In this document: piece by piece, positions 35,981-48,091 of the stretch
Position numbering within the stretch: the first letter of the stretch is position 1
Layout of the letters: each line of letters opens with the position of its first letter
DNA from: Poa pratensis
Lineage: Eukaryota > Streptophyta > Magnoliopsida > Poales > Poaceae
Reading direction: 5' to 3'
Assembly: GCA_947311845.1 (NCBI GenBank)
Contig: CAMZMU010000089.1
Coordinates: 23,526,435-23,590,434 of the forward strand
DNA length: 64,000 nt
The notes under the pieces: generated by a model
Told to the model about the DNA's origin: nothing
The model's database searches: none
What the model saw: the letters and a program-made list of their open reading frames with translations, nothing else
Position numbers and translations under genes: made by a program

Positions 35981-37200
35981 TTCTTCTTCCCTCTCCTCTC
36001 CTGCGCTTAATCTGTCCGGGTGGCAGGAGAGTATCTTATTGTTGATTGTGTGCACGTTTCTCTGTCTCCCCTCTGATTGCTCTCCGATTGGCTTGCTCCG
36101 GCCGGGTGTATACTTTGCTTGACATGGCCAACCTCCTCTCCATCTGTTCCCGACGACACCCGCTGTATGTGCTATTGCAAACTAACCCCTACGTCTGTCC
36201 CTTTTTGCACATAAGCATTCTTCCTTTCCAAAACCCGACATGTCGATGGATCTTCATGTAAACGTGCTGATAAACCGTTAGGGTTCGACATTTGCCAAGA
36301 CTTGGTGGACCGATGTGCGAAAGCAGAGCGCTTTTCCCTGTGGACGCATCCACCTTGCCGTTCTGATGCGGAGTAGAGGGACACCCCGGTTCAGCCTGCG
36401 ACAAGGAGAACCGTCCGCCCCGTCCACCCCCGCCCGGATCGCACGGCCGCGCGTCCTCCACGTCTCGGCGCACGCCGCCAGGCGTTGGCCGCAGGTATCC
36501 AGAGGTGGCGAGCCCCGCCGCGTGGCCGCGCTCCCGGCCTCGCACCCGCCAGACGACCCGCCGGGTCAGGGACGTGGGTGGAGCGTGAGAGGACGTGGAG
36601 CGGACGGGGGTAGGCGAGGGCTGCGGCGTAGGTGACTGTGCGCGTGTTTTGTCGCGTGCTCTTTCGGGGGAGCGGCGGTGTGGCTCGTCGTCCGCCACGC
36701 GACTCGATCGGCGACGAGGGTGCGCGCTCTCTGCATGGTGGTGGGCAGGTGGGGATCTCTTCTCGCGCGTGTCGGTGGCAGCTTAAAACCAAGTGGAGAC
36801 TGGTAGCACTAGCTAGCACTGGTCATTTGCATGTAAGCGGCCGCATAATTCCGTAGTTAATTTGGTACGTAGCTCACTCGTGTACCGGTGAAGCCACTTT
36901 TTCATCTTCCTATAGAGGCGACTTTTTCACTCTTGTACTAGCAGTAGCACTAGTCATTTGCAACCTATCATTCTAAAAAAGAGTAAAAACCATAAAGTTC
37001 TATTATTGTCTACCGACTCCACTTTGCGTCGACTATCAGTGTAATCATCGTTCACACGGTTGTTCGGATGAAAACTACTTTAGAAAACAAAGCCAACATA
37101 CACACAAAACGGCATAAAAGCACGTGATCAACGGTGGAATGAATTCCCTTCCGCGCTCACACACCCTTAGCGTTGTCTAAACTAGCCGGGAGATGAACAT
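35981..37200. other. Upstream region of the HY5-like gene
   Basis: Contains a GC-rich stretch (36370-36780) whose long frames on both strands look like composition artefacts. I see no conserved gene and no transposon ends. It should contain the HY5-like promoter, but I cannot place a TATA box with confidence. Confidence 0.35.
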
Positions 37201-37439
37201 TGCATCGAAGTTCATCTTATCCCAAGTTTCAAGTGGGTACCTTTTTTAAACATCAAACTGAAATATGTGGGATCTGCAGTGGGTCACGACCAAGCAACCC
37301 TTCTTTTTTTTTCTTTTTTTTCTTTTTTCCGGTTTTCTACTATATTTTTCTGTACTTTGCTATTTTTATTTCCTCTTTTATTTTTTCCTTTTTATTGTTT
37401 ATTATTTGTTGGGTAATACATGAATATAGTTTCTTCCCA

Positions 37440-37860
37440 ACTGTTAACAAAAAAATTGAAGCCGTGAATATTTCTGACCCCGTGTTTTCGAAACCACAAA
37501 CATTTCTTGAGCCACGTTTTTTTAACCCGTGAACATTTTTACGAACCCGTGAACATTGTTGTTTGACCCGTGAGCAATTTTTCGATCCCACCAATTTGTT
37601 AACCCATGTTTTCCAACACTCAAATATATTTTGAACTCGTGTTTTTGACACGTGAACCTTTTTAAACCATGAACACCTTTTTGAACTCTGTGATTTTTTT
37701 TTTAATCCCATGGACATTTGTTTTCAACAAATGAACATATTTTGTAACTGCGTGAACAATTTTTATTTCAAAACATGAATAAATAGTTTCTGAATATTCA
37801 CGAACAATGTTTTAAAAAATGAAAAATTTATTTCCACAATATTTGTTTCTTTGTAAGAAA
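37440..37860. repeat. Degenerate AT-rich phrase repeat
   Basis: Repeated phrases such as CCCGTGAACATTTTT and AACCCGTGAAC with much variation. Same style as the AT-rich core of the duplication at 18-20 kb, though I do not claim common descent. Non-coding. Confidence 0.5.
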
Positions 37861-38132
37861 TTGACTAGATACAGTTTATTTATTTATTAGATTAACGTCA
37901 ATATAAAAAGACAAAGCTATACCTTTTAATAGGCCGAAAAAGATCCGGGCTAGTAGCTGTCCGCAGCGGGCTATTCCCTCCTAGTTCTCGCTTGAAGCGA
38001 TACATAGGAGCTCCCCGCAAATGTAAGCAGTAAAGGTCAAGTTAGATTCTCTGCCTGCGGGAGGGTCATAGCTAGGTGAAAGGCCTAGTAATGAATGACT
38101 AAGGGCATGGCCAACGCTACACGCTGGACTAC

Positions 38133-39703
38133 TGATACGTCTCAAACGTATCTATAATTTATAATGTTCCATGCTGTTATTATATCAATTGCTACATGTT
38201 TTGGTTACACTTTTATCATTTTTATGCATTTTCTGGGACTAACCTATTAACAAGATGCCACAGTGCCAGTTCCCTGTTTTCTGCTGTTTTTGGTTTCAGA
38301 AAATCTATTAAGGAAATATTCTCGGAATTGGACGAAACAAAAGACATCGTCAATAATATCACGAGGAGATCACGGAGTCCAAAGGGGAGTCGGAGCAGAC
38401 CCACCAGGGGGCCACGCCACACTAGGGCGCGGCCCAGGGTGGGCCCGCGCCCCCCTATGGCGTGGTGGCCCCCCTCGGCCACCGACGCCGCCTCTTCGCC
38501 TATATATTCTCCGCGACGCGAAAACCCTATTACGGTCGATCATATTCCACGAAAAGTTCCGTCGCGGCCGTCATCGTCAATCTCAGATCGGAGGAGTTCT
38601 GAAGCTCTTCCCGGCACCCTGCCGGAGGGGAGATCATCACCGGAGGGCTCTACATCACCATGCCTGCCTCCGGAGTGATGCGTGAGTAGTCCACCCCTGG
38701 ACTACGGGTCCATAGCAGTAGCTAGATGGTTGTCTCTCTACCTTGTGCCTCCATGTTTAGATCTTGTGAGCTGCCTAACATGATCAAGATCATCTTATTG
38801 TAATGCTAGATGTTGTGTTTGCTGGGATCCGATGAATATTGATACCATGTTTATTCAAGTTGTTTATCTATGTGCTCTTGATCTTGCATGCTCTCCGTTG
38901 CTAGTAGATGCTTTGGCCAAGTAGATGCTTGTGACTCCAAGAGGGGGTATTTATGCTCGATAGTGGGTTCAGTCTCTAGATATCTGGATCAGTGACAGAA
39001 AGGTCTAAGATGGTAGATGTGCTGTTGCTACTAGGGATAAAACATTGGTGCAGTGTCCAAGGGCACTTGTATTGATTACATTACACACTTTACTTCATGC
39101 AATAATCTGTTGTTAGCAACTTAATACTGAACAGGATGCGGATGCTGCCTTGAAGGTGGATTATTTAGGCATAGATGCGGTTGGAATAACGGTCTATGTA
39201 CTTTGTTGTAATGCCCAACTAGATTTCATAGTAGACATCTTGGCATGTATTGCATTGTTATGCCCTCTCTATTTGTCAATTGCCCAGCTGTAATTTGTTT
39301 ACCCAACATGCTAGTTATCTGTTCTGAGAGAGACACCACTAGTGAACTGTGGACCCTGGTCCAATTTCCTCATACTGTTTACACAACCTGCTGCAATCAT
39401 CTGTTTCCTGTTACTTGCTGTTTTTCCTGCTGTTTTCCACACCATACGTTTAACTCTTTGTTTCTGCAAGACCGGAGAGATTGACAACCTCTCTGTTTCG
39501 TGTTGGGCAAAGTTCTGGTTTGTGTCTGTGCAGATTCCACGTTGGTGCAAGCTCCCTAGCGCCAGGGGGAGTCAACATCAACAACCTTCCGATAGATCGT
39601 CAAGTCCTACTGGATTGATAACCTTGGGTAGATTATTCAAGGGAAAACTTCTGCTGTCTACATCATAACCTTCCTCTTGGGGTTCACCAACACGTAGCCA
39701 TCA
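38133..39703 (+). repeat. 5' LTR of retrotransposon 1
   Basis: Starts TGATACGTCTCAAACG, which contains the palindrome ACGT...ACGT. Open frames inside (for example 38196-38678) recur in the 3' LTR and are by-products. A possible TATA (CTATATATTC) lies near 38501-38510. Confidence 0.9.
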
Positions 39704-39713
39704 AGCTGTTTTC

Positions 39714-39815
39714 TGGCGCCGTTGCCGGGGAAGTACTCATCATCACCATCATCATCATCCTCAAATACTCTCCCGTCAACCAGGCACCAGCTGTTTTCTG
39801 GCGCCGTTGCCGGGG
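39714..39815 (+). other. Duplicated primer binding site (tRNA-Asp type)
   Basis: TGGCGCCGTTGCCGGGG occurs at 39714-39730 and again, with the same CTGTTTTC lead-in, at 39799-39815, 85 bp apart. The first copy is 10 bp after the LTR, the usual place. The block between holds a CAT-rich run. Which site primes is not evident. Confidence 0.85.
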
Positions 39816-39990
39816 ACTTGGAGGCTATTGGAAAGGGGAGTCTCTCAGTTCCAATCTCTTTACTTTGTTTTTTGTCTTGTTTTAGTTTTGTTTTGCTTGC
39901 TGTTAAAAATCAAAAACCCAAAAAAAATTAAATTCCTGCATCTAGTTTTTAATTTCGAGTTGCCCTGTTGCTTGTTTTAGTCTTGCTAAA

Positions 39991-42094
39991 ATGAGTAATC
40001 CTGAAAATACTAAGTTGTGTGACTTTACTAGCACAAACAACAATGATTTTATCTGTACACCCATTGCTCCACCTGCTTCTAAAGCAGAATTTTATGAGAT
40101 TAAGCCTGCACTGTTAAATCTGGTTATGAAAGAGCAATTTTCTGGTGTTAGTACTGATGATGCTGCTGCCCACTTAAACAACTTTGTTGAACTTTGTGAT
40201 ATGCAAAAGTATAAGGAGGTAGAGAGTGATATTATTAAGCTGAAATTGTTTCCTTTCTCTTAAGAGGAAGAGCTAAAGATTGGTTGCTATCTTTGCCTAG
40301 AAATAGTATTGATTCCTGGACTAAATGCAAAGATGCTTTCATTGGAAAATATTATCCTCCTGCTAAAATTATCTCCTTGAGAAGTGGTATTATGAACTTT
40401 AGGCAACTTGATAATGAGCATGTTGCCCAAGCTTGGGAAAGAATGAAGTCTTTGGTTAAAAATTGTCCCACTCATGGACTGACTACTTGGATGATCATCC
40501 AAACCTTTTATGCAGGACTAAATTTTTCTTCAAGGAATTTATTGGACTCGGCTGCTGGAGGGACCTTTATGTCCATCACTTGGGTGCTGCTACAAAGCTT
40601 CTTGATGATATGATGGTAAATTATTCTGAATGGCACACTGAAAGGGCTCCAACTGGTAAGAAGGTAAATTCTGTTGAGGAAATTTCCTCCTTGAGTGATA
40701 AAGTTGATGCTATTATGACTATGCTTTCGAATGGACATGGTGTTGTGGATCCAAATAATATTCCTCTTGCTTCTTTGGTTGCTCATGATGAGAAAAATGT
40801 TGATGTAAACTTCATTAAAAATAACAACTTCAACAACAATGCTTATAGGAATAATTTTGGTAGCAACAATTATAGGCCATATCCTGCTAATGGTAGCAAC
40901 TCTTATGGTAATTCTTATGGCAATTCCTACAGTAACAATAGAAGTGTGCCCTCTGATCTTGAAGTCATGCTTAAGGATTTTATTAGCACACAAACTACTT
41001 TTAATAAAACTGTTGAGGAAAAGCTAGGAAAAATTGATACTCTTGCTGCTAAAGTTGATAGTCTTGCTCATGATGTTGAAATGCTGAAAATAAAAGCTAT
41101 TCCTAGTGATATTAGAGAGAGTAAAACACTCAATGCTATCCAAATTAAAATTGATAATAACATTAGGATGCTTGCTGAACTTCATGAAAGATGGGAGAGA
41201 GAAGAAAGAGAAGCTGAAATTGCTGAACAAAATAGTGTTGTTAGAGTTTGCACTATTTTTACTAATGAAACAAATGATGCCTCACATGCTAATGCGCCCC
41301 CTACTGTTAGTGAAAAGATAATAAGTGTTGGAAATGTCTCTACTACCTCTACAAAAAAGTTTAAATTGCCTGATAGCACTACTTTTGTTCCTAGTAAAAG
41401 TGCTGAAATTTTTAGAGGTGTTGGTGATAATTGCTCCATTGTTTTTGATGACAACAACTTCAATTTCGAAAATTGTAACATAACTGAAGTCATCATGTTC
41501 TTGCAAAAGCTAGCTAAGAGTCCTAATGCTAGTAAAATAAATATGGCTTTTACTGAACATATTATCAAAGCTCTCATGCATGCTAGGGAAGAAAAATTAA
41601 AACTTGAAGCTTCTATCCCTAGGAAGTTAGATGATAATTGGGAACCTGTTATTAAAATGAAACTGAGTGAGTTTGAATGCAATGCTTTGTGTGACCTTGG
41701 TTCTTGTATTTCGGTTATGCCTAAAAATTTATATGATATTCTCAAGCTTGCACCTTTGGAAAAATGTCATTTGGATGTTCACTTTGCTGATTCTTCTATG
41801 AAGAAACCTTTAGGAAAAGTTGATGATGTTTTGATAATGGTTAACAACAATCTTGTCCCTGTTGATTTTGTGGTTTTGGATATTGAATGCAATCCTTCTT
41901 GTCCTATTGTTTTGGGAAGACCTTTTCTGAGAACTGTTGGTGCTGTTATTGATATGAGAGAGGGGAATATAAAATTTCAATTCCCACTCAAGAAAGGTAT
42001 GGAACACTTCCCTAGGAAGAAGATGAAATACTCACATGATACTAGTGTCAAGACAAATTATGGTTTTGGATTTTCTGGTCTTGACAATACTTGA
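39991..42094 (+). pseudogene. Gag-protease polyprotein of retrotransposon 1, two frameshifts
   Basis: Capsid-type gag followed by retropepsin. The ATG at 39991 opens MSNPENTKLCDF. Gag core motifs include HLNNFVELCDM and FRQLDNEHVAQAWERMKSL. An Asn/Tyr/Ser-rich spacer (YGNSYGNSYSNNR) and a coiled-coil follow. The protease has CDLGSCISVMP (active-site Asp in DLGS) and the flap/hydrophobic partner IVLGRPFLRT. Single T losses break the frame near 40262 (FPFS then expected LRGRAKDW) and near 40580 (FMSIT then expected LGAATKLLDD). From there the frame is open to the stop at 42094. No polymerase follows. Either inactive or affected by base-loss errors. Confidence 0.8.
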
Positions 42095-42099
42095 TGCAT

Positions 42100-44682
42100 C
42101 TCTTCATGCCTAGCTCAAAGGCATTAAAGAAAAGCACTTCTGGGAGATAACCCATGTTTTTATTTGCTGTTTTATTTTTGTTTTCTTGAGTCAAGGATGC
42201 TTGTTTACCTCTGTAGCAACTCCTTTGTATCTTTTATTTGCTGTTTTGTTGTGCCAAGGAGAGTTACTAATGCAAAGTTGGTTTTTATTTTCGGGACTGC
42301 ATTGGGACAGATTGCTGTTCGTCACCGTTTAATTCAGTAGAAAATCAGAAAAAATCGAAAAATGCTGAAACTTTTTGTGCATGTTCCTGATGATGTTACG
42401 CAACTTTCATTATTTCAAAAGTTTTCATCTGAGCATCGTAAGTGCCTCGAAAAAATTCGTCATTACAGACTGTTCTGGTTTGACAGATTCTGTCTTTTAT
42501 TTTGCATTCTCTCTTTTACAAGTTTTTAAGTGGTTTCTTTTCGTGTAAAAGTGCCCACTTGAGCCTAGTAACAGTGGCTAATGTTTAAAATAGTTGGCTT
42601 GTGAGTTTTGTCTTTGCTAGAACTTTGAAGTATTATCTTTTAGTGCACTAACCTGCTAATGAGAAAAGCTGTTAAGTTTTGGTGTGAAGGAAGTTTTCAA
42701 GTGTTGATAGAGGAGAATGATATTACATGATCAAGAAGAGTGAAGAGCTTAAGCTTGGGGAGGCTTACCTCCCCAGCATATTTCAAGAAGACTCAAGCAT
42801 CTAAGCTTGGGGATGCCCAAGGCATCCCCTTCTTCATCTACAAATTATCAGGTCATCTCTAATGGTGCTATATTTTTATTGCTTCATAGTAGTGTACTCT
42901 TCCTTGGAGCGTCAGTGTGTTTTTGTTTTCAGTTTGTTTTGTTTTGTTTGCTGTGCTATACTTGTTGGATCCTAGCATTCATGTTTGGGAGAGAGACACG
43001 CTCCACTTTTTCATTAGAATACTCTTGTGCTTCACTTATACTTGTTGAGTATTCCTGTCTAGTTGCTGTTATTGCTGTTAGCTCTCAGTTTTTCATACAT
43101 CTCTTGTTAGAGCTTTCAGTTTCTTTTGAAGAAAGTACTCTCTTGCTTCACTTATATCTGTTTGGAGAGTTGTCAAATAAGTTGATTGGTGTTTGGTTGG
43201 ACCAGAAAAATGCTATGCATGTGGTAGTGGTATAAAATGCTTACATGAATCTTTTTAGATCGTTGTCTTGAGTAATTTGATGCTTGCCAATTGTTTTGAG
43301 CTGTCAAGTAATTAATGTTTAAGCTTGTGCATCATGTAAGTAATGGCTATTAATGAAGAACTACTATAAGGATTTTCTGCTATAATAATCTGTTGCATAA
43401 TTGGAAGTCCATAGTAGTCTAGATAATTTTTGGATGAAGGCTATGTGTTAACAAGGAAGACAGTGGGAGTCTATGGTTCGTCAAACCTTGTGTTTTATGT
43501 ACACTCTTGCTATTCCAGTTGATAATGATGTTTGCTTATAATAACCTTGCTAGCCTAAACTCTGTACTAAGAGGGAATGCTTCTTGTACATCCAAAACCT
43601 TGAGCCAAATCCATGCCACCTGTGTCCACCATACCTACCTATTATGTGGTGTTTTCACCATTCCAAGTAAATTTCTTCATGTGCTATCTACTAACTACTC
43701 AAAACTGTTACATTTCCTTTTTGTGTCACTACTTGAAAAGCTCATAAGGACGTAGATAGGTGGTCTTTATTTCCTGGTTGATCAAATTTTACACACCTGG
43801 ACTAGTGGCATATACATCCGCTTATCCAATAATTTTGCAAAAAGAGCTGGCAACGGGGTGCCCAGTCCCAATTAATTACAACTTTAACCAAACAATTCTC
43901 TTCACATCTTTTTGCCCCTGATTCGTCAGTCAAGCAATGTTCACAAGTGTGTAAACAAAAGAGAAGAGGGATGATCTGCCCGCTGGTAGAAATAACGTCC
44001 TTCATGGGAGCCGCTCTTGTAAAGTTTGATCAACTAGTGAAGTAGAGTATTGCCTATTTGCTGATTTGTTGACACCTGTATACACCATTACCTTACAAAA
44101 CAATATTTTATGCTCTCTATATGCCTTCGGGAACTACAGCTCTAGCACATGATGTTAATCCCTGCTTCCCTCTGCGAAGGGCCATTCTTTTACTTTTATG
44201 TTGAGTCAGTTTTCCCACTTCTTTCTGTCTACTTAAGCAAACATCATTGTCAACTCCAGTATAACAGTTTTTACATAACTTTGTGTTTGGTTGATCATAT
44301 TCTTTGCATTGACATTATCTATATGATATACATGTTGAAAGTTGAAGCAAAAGCTGAAGCTATTATCTTCCTTTGTGTTGATACAAACACTTTCATGTTG
44401 AGAATTATTGCTGCTGTGAGCTAACTATTATGTTAGACTATTATATCTCTAAATGTTTTATAGTATTATTCATGAAAGTTTGCACTTGTGTGATCACTTA
44501 TGTTTACTCTTTATTTACTTGCTTGCAAACTATAGACCATTGGCTTGGATCACTTCATTCAGATCATGTGCATTACATTGTTATTTGATCAAAGATTGTG
44601 TTGGTAGCATGTCACTTCAAAAATTATCTGTTTTTATCGTTTACCTACTCGAGGACGAGCAGGAACTAAGCTTGGGGATGCT
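42100..44682 (+). other. Non-coding internal region of retrotransposon 1, with hairpin PPT-like repeats
   Basis: Contains AAGCTTGGGG copies at 42751 (followed by its inverted partner ACCTCCCCA) and at 42803-42830 (GGGGATGCCC then GGCATCCCC), then the true polypurine-like tract at 44669-44682. A block at 43793-44207 is shared with retrotransposon 2. No pol gene. Confidence 0.7.
43793..44207 (-). other. Block conserved between retrotransposons 1 and 2 (antisense frames)
   Basis: Matches 53859-54265 in retrotransposon 2 over three segments: around GAGCTGGCAACGGGGTGCCC, around GATGATCTGCC...AACGTCCTTCATGGGAGC, and around CCCTGCTTCCCTCTGCGAAG. The rest of the two interiors is diverged. On the minus strand short frames occur (44005-43802, MKDVISTSGQIIPLLFCLHT), but they are not the same frame in both elements, so a conserved RNA or DNA signal, or a decayed antisense gene, fits better than a working protein. 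Confidence 0.6.
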
Positions 44683-46253
44683 TGATACGTCTCAAACGTA
44701 TCTATAATTTTTGATGTTCCATGCTGTTATTATATCAATTGCTACATGTTTTGGTTACACTTTATATCATTTTTATGCATTTTCTGGGACTAACCTATTA
44801 ACAAGATGCCACAGTGCCAGTTCCCTGTTTTCTGCTGTTTTTGGTTTCAGAAAATCTATTAAGGAAATATTCTCGGAATTGGACGAAACAAAAGACATCG
44901 TCAATAATATCACGAGGAGATCACGGAGTCCAAAGGGGAGTCGGAGCAGACCCACCAGGGGGCCACGCCACACTAGGGCGCGGCCCAGGGTGGGCCCGCG
45001 CCCCCTATGGCGTGGTGGCCCCCCTCGGCCACCGACGCCGCCTCTTCGCCTATATATTCTCCGCGACGCGAAAACCCTATTACGGTCGATCATATTCCAC
45101 GAAAAGTTCCGTCGCGGCCGTCATCGTCAATCTCAGATCGGAGGAGTTCTGAAGCTCTTCCCGGCACCCTGCCGGAGGGGAGATCATCACCGGAGGGCTC
45201 TACATCACCATGCCTGCCTCCGGAGTGATGCGTGAGTAGTCCACCCCTGGACTACGGGTCCATAGCAGTAGCTAGATGGTTGTCTCTCTACCTTGTGCCT
45301 CCATGTTTAGATCTTGTGAGCTGCCTAACATGATCAAGATCATCTTATTGTAATGCTAGATGTTGTGTTTGCTGGGATCCGATGAATATTGATACCATGT
45401 TTATTCAAGTTGTTTATCTATGTGCTCTTGATCTTGCATGCTCTCCGTTGCTAGTAGATGCTTTGGCCAAGTAGATGCTTGTGACTCCAAGAGGGGGTAT
45501 TTATGCTCGATAGTGGGTTCAGTCTCTAGATATCTGGATCAGTGACAGAAAGGTCTAAGATGGTAGATGTGCTGTTGCTACTAGGGATAAAACATTGGTG
45601 CAGTGTCCAAGGGCACTTGTATTGATTACATTACACACTTTACTTCATGCAATAATCTGTTGTTAGCAACTTAATACTGAACAGGATGCGGATGCTGCCT
45701 TGAAGGTGGATTATTTAGGCATAGATGCGGTTGGAATAACGGTCTATGTACTTTGTTGTAATGCCCAACTAGATTTCATAGTAGACATCTTGGCATGTAT
45801 TGCATTGTTATGCCCTCTCTATTTGTCAATTGCCCAGCTGTAATTTGTTTACCCAACATGCTAGTTATCTGTTCTGAGAGAGACACCACTAGTGAACTGT
45901 GGACCCTGGTCCAATTTCCTCATACTGTTTACACAACCTGCTGCAATCATCTGTTTCCTGTTACTTGCTGTTTTTCCTGCTGTTTTCCACACCATACGTT
46001 TAACTCTTTGTTTCTGCAAGACCAGAGAGATTGACAACCTCTCTGTTTCGTGTTGGGCAAAGTTCTGGTTTGTGTCTGTGCAGATTCCACGTTGGTGCAA
46101 GCTCCCTAGCGCCAGGGGGAGTCAACATCAACAACCTTCCGATAGATCGTCAAGTCCTACTGGATTGATAACCTTGGGTAGATTAATCAAGGGAAAACTT
46201 CTGCTGTCTACATCATAACCTTCCTCTTGGGGTTCACCAACACGTAGCCATCA
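44683..46253 (+). repeat. 3' LTR of retrotransposon 1
   Basis: Same length and ends as the 5' LTR. Differences seen include TTTATAATG versus TTTTTGATG at the start, one C in a C-run near 45005, and single changes near 46024 and 46186. Confidence 0.9.
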
Positions 46254-46593
46254 ACTACTGCCTCAGCTATCCACGTAGGTTCGAGTGGTCCAAAACTGCT
46301 GATGGTGCTGCTTGCAGACTAAAATGGGATCCTGCAGAGAAGCCCGCCTCCTCCCTGACAAAAGCCTTCTAGGACCACGCCGAACCATGCAAAGCTCCCT
46401 GCGTACTCTCAGTTTTGTGAAGAAGTGGGACAAAGCAATGGAAAAGTAAGTTGGAGAGAATGGAAATGGGGCAACCGAGTAGACTGATAGCGTTGGATAG
46501 GATTTAGATCACACGGTGGTTTCAGTATGTGGCAGGCATGGGGCGGTAGCATACCACTGCCACCACTGCTCGTGCCCTAATGGGTGACTCTTA

Positions 46594-46903
46594 GACTAGT
46601 CATAGTGAGGAGTATCATAGATTGGTATCATGCATATGATACTTGTGTATGATACTACCCCTATAATGCATAGTATCATATAGTAGTATCATAGCCACAC
46701 TTTATTTATTGATTTGTAGAATCTCAATACAAATATGTGTACAAGATTTACTTGCTATTAAAGCTTCTTGTTTTACGTGTCATGATACCGTAACATAGGT
46801 AGATACCACTATCATCTCTTTCCTCATTAATTGTGGTGCCACAGCAGATTTTTGCCAACATGGCATGCATGATACTAGCTATGATACCCTACTATGGCTA
46901 GTC
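46594..46903. mobile_element. Tourist/Harbinger-type MITE (310 bp)
   Basis: TIRs GACTAGTCATAGTGAGGAGT at the left and, read inward, GACTAGCCATAGTAGGGTAT at the right. TTA lies at 46591-46593 and 46904-46906. The interior is rich in ATGATAC/GTATCAT words. Non-coding. Confidence 0.85.
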
Positions 46904-47848
46904 TTAAAGACCGTGGCTCCTCAAACTGACCCCAGGCTGAGTCGTTTCCCTACGACCCATAATAAAGGAGTAAGTGTCGAAGTTATGTTGGATCATATAA
47001 AAAAACATATTGCCGTGCGCGTGAGTCCCCATAAACACATAAATAGTACTCCACATCAAATTAGCACGGATCAGTAATAAACACAAAAATAACGGTTTGA
47101 TGCCTAATTATAGAACCAAATTAAGTGAATGGTCTTCCCTCAAAACAAAAAAGTGAATGGCCCATATTATGTTCAATCTATAAATCGTGGTCGTCATCAA
47201 TTCATCATTTTCTTTGCAAAAAATCAACTCATCATTTTTCTTTTACAACAACTACTAGTAAACAGGCACTAGTGAAAAAAAACGGCCTTTAGTCCCGGTT
47301 GGCAAGGGACTCTAGTCCCGGTTGGCCAACCGGGACTGCCAAATCGGGACTAAAGGCTTACGAACCGGGACTAAAGGTCCTCCCACGTGGCTGCGGCGGA
47401 GCCCTGATACGTCTCAAACGTATCTATAATTTTTGATGTTCCATGCTTGTTTTATACCAATTGCTACATGTTTTGCATCTACTTTATATCACTTTTATAC
47501 ATTTTTTGGGACTAACCTATTAACAAGATGCCGAAGTGCCAGTTCCTGTTTTCTGCTGTTTTTGTATTCCAGAAAAGATAGTCTGGAAATATTCTCGGAA
47601 TTGGACGAAACTACACGGGGGTGCCTATTTTTCCAGAACACGCCTGACGGAGCGAAGGAGCAGCAGAGGAGGGCGTCAGACAAAGAAATGCCACTTACCC
47701 TATCTCTATCATTAGTGCCACTTGGGTTTAGGGCGTCAACCACCGTCATTGCCACGGATCACTTTTGACAATCGGTGTTTATCAACAACCACCGGGACCG
47801 AAGAGATCTATTGCTACGCTCTATTCTACTCTTGTTGCGTGTGTCAAA

Positions 47849-48091
47849 TTACTCCTTCATCCCATCCCAATATGTATTATAAGTTTGGGTCGTCGCAACG
47901 GCGGCATCCAAGGACACATTCAACCATGCCTTGCATAGCAAAATGTCTTCTTGCACGGTGTAGTTGCCCGACCTTCCTTTTGGTGCATCCACCATACCCT
48001 CACCCTCCTCATCCACTTCTTCATATTCATGATCATCTTCATGTATTTCATTGGTTTGAGACCAATGGGAATTGTTGGAGCCAACACCCAT
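47849..48091 (-). pseudogene. Myb/SANT-like DNA-binding protein fragment
   Basis: The minus-strand frame MGVGSNNSHWSQTNEIHEDD continues through an acidic stretch (EYEEVDEEGEG) into GRSGNYTVQEDILLCKAWLN, the start of the Myb/SANT-like domain found in PIF/Harbinger second proteins and related NAM-associated genes. It stops after WDGMKE, in the middle of the domain. It lies inside LTR element 3 between a broken and a full LTR, so it looks like captured or recombined DNA. Confidence 0.6.

Larger units (their letters stand above)
38133..46253 (+). mobile_element. LTR retrotransposon 1 (gypsy-like, gag-protease only, 8.1 kb)
   Basis: Two 1571-bp LTRs (38133-39703 and 44683-46253) begin TGATACGTCTC and end CATCA. 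The TSD is ACTAC at 38128-38132 and 46254-46258. By eye the LTRs differ at fewer than ten positions, so insertion is recent. The primer site TGGCGCCGTTGCCGGGG matches the 3' end of tRNA-Asp. The interior has gag plus protease but no reverse transcriptase, RNase H or integrase, so it is non-autonomous. A polypurine-like tract (AAGCTTGGGGATGC) sits directly before the 3' LTR. Family not named with certainty; it resembles abundant Triticeae gypsy groups. Confidence 0.92.

Noticed and set aside
38196..38678. Frames inside the LTRs of retrotransposon 1 (also 44711-45235)
   Set aside because: Present in both LTRs, change frame between copies through a single C difference, and match no protein family.
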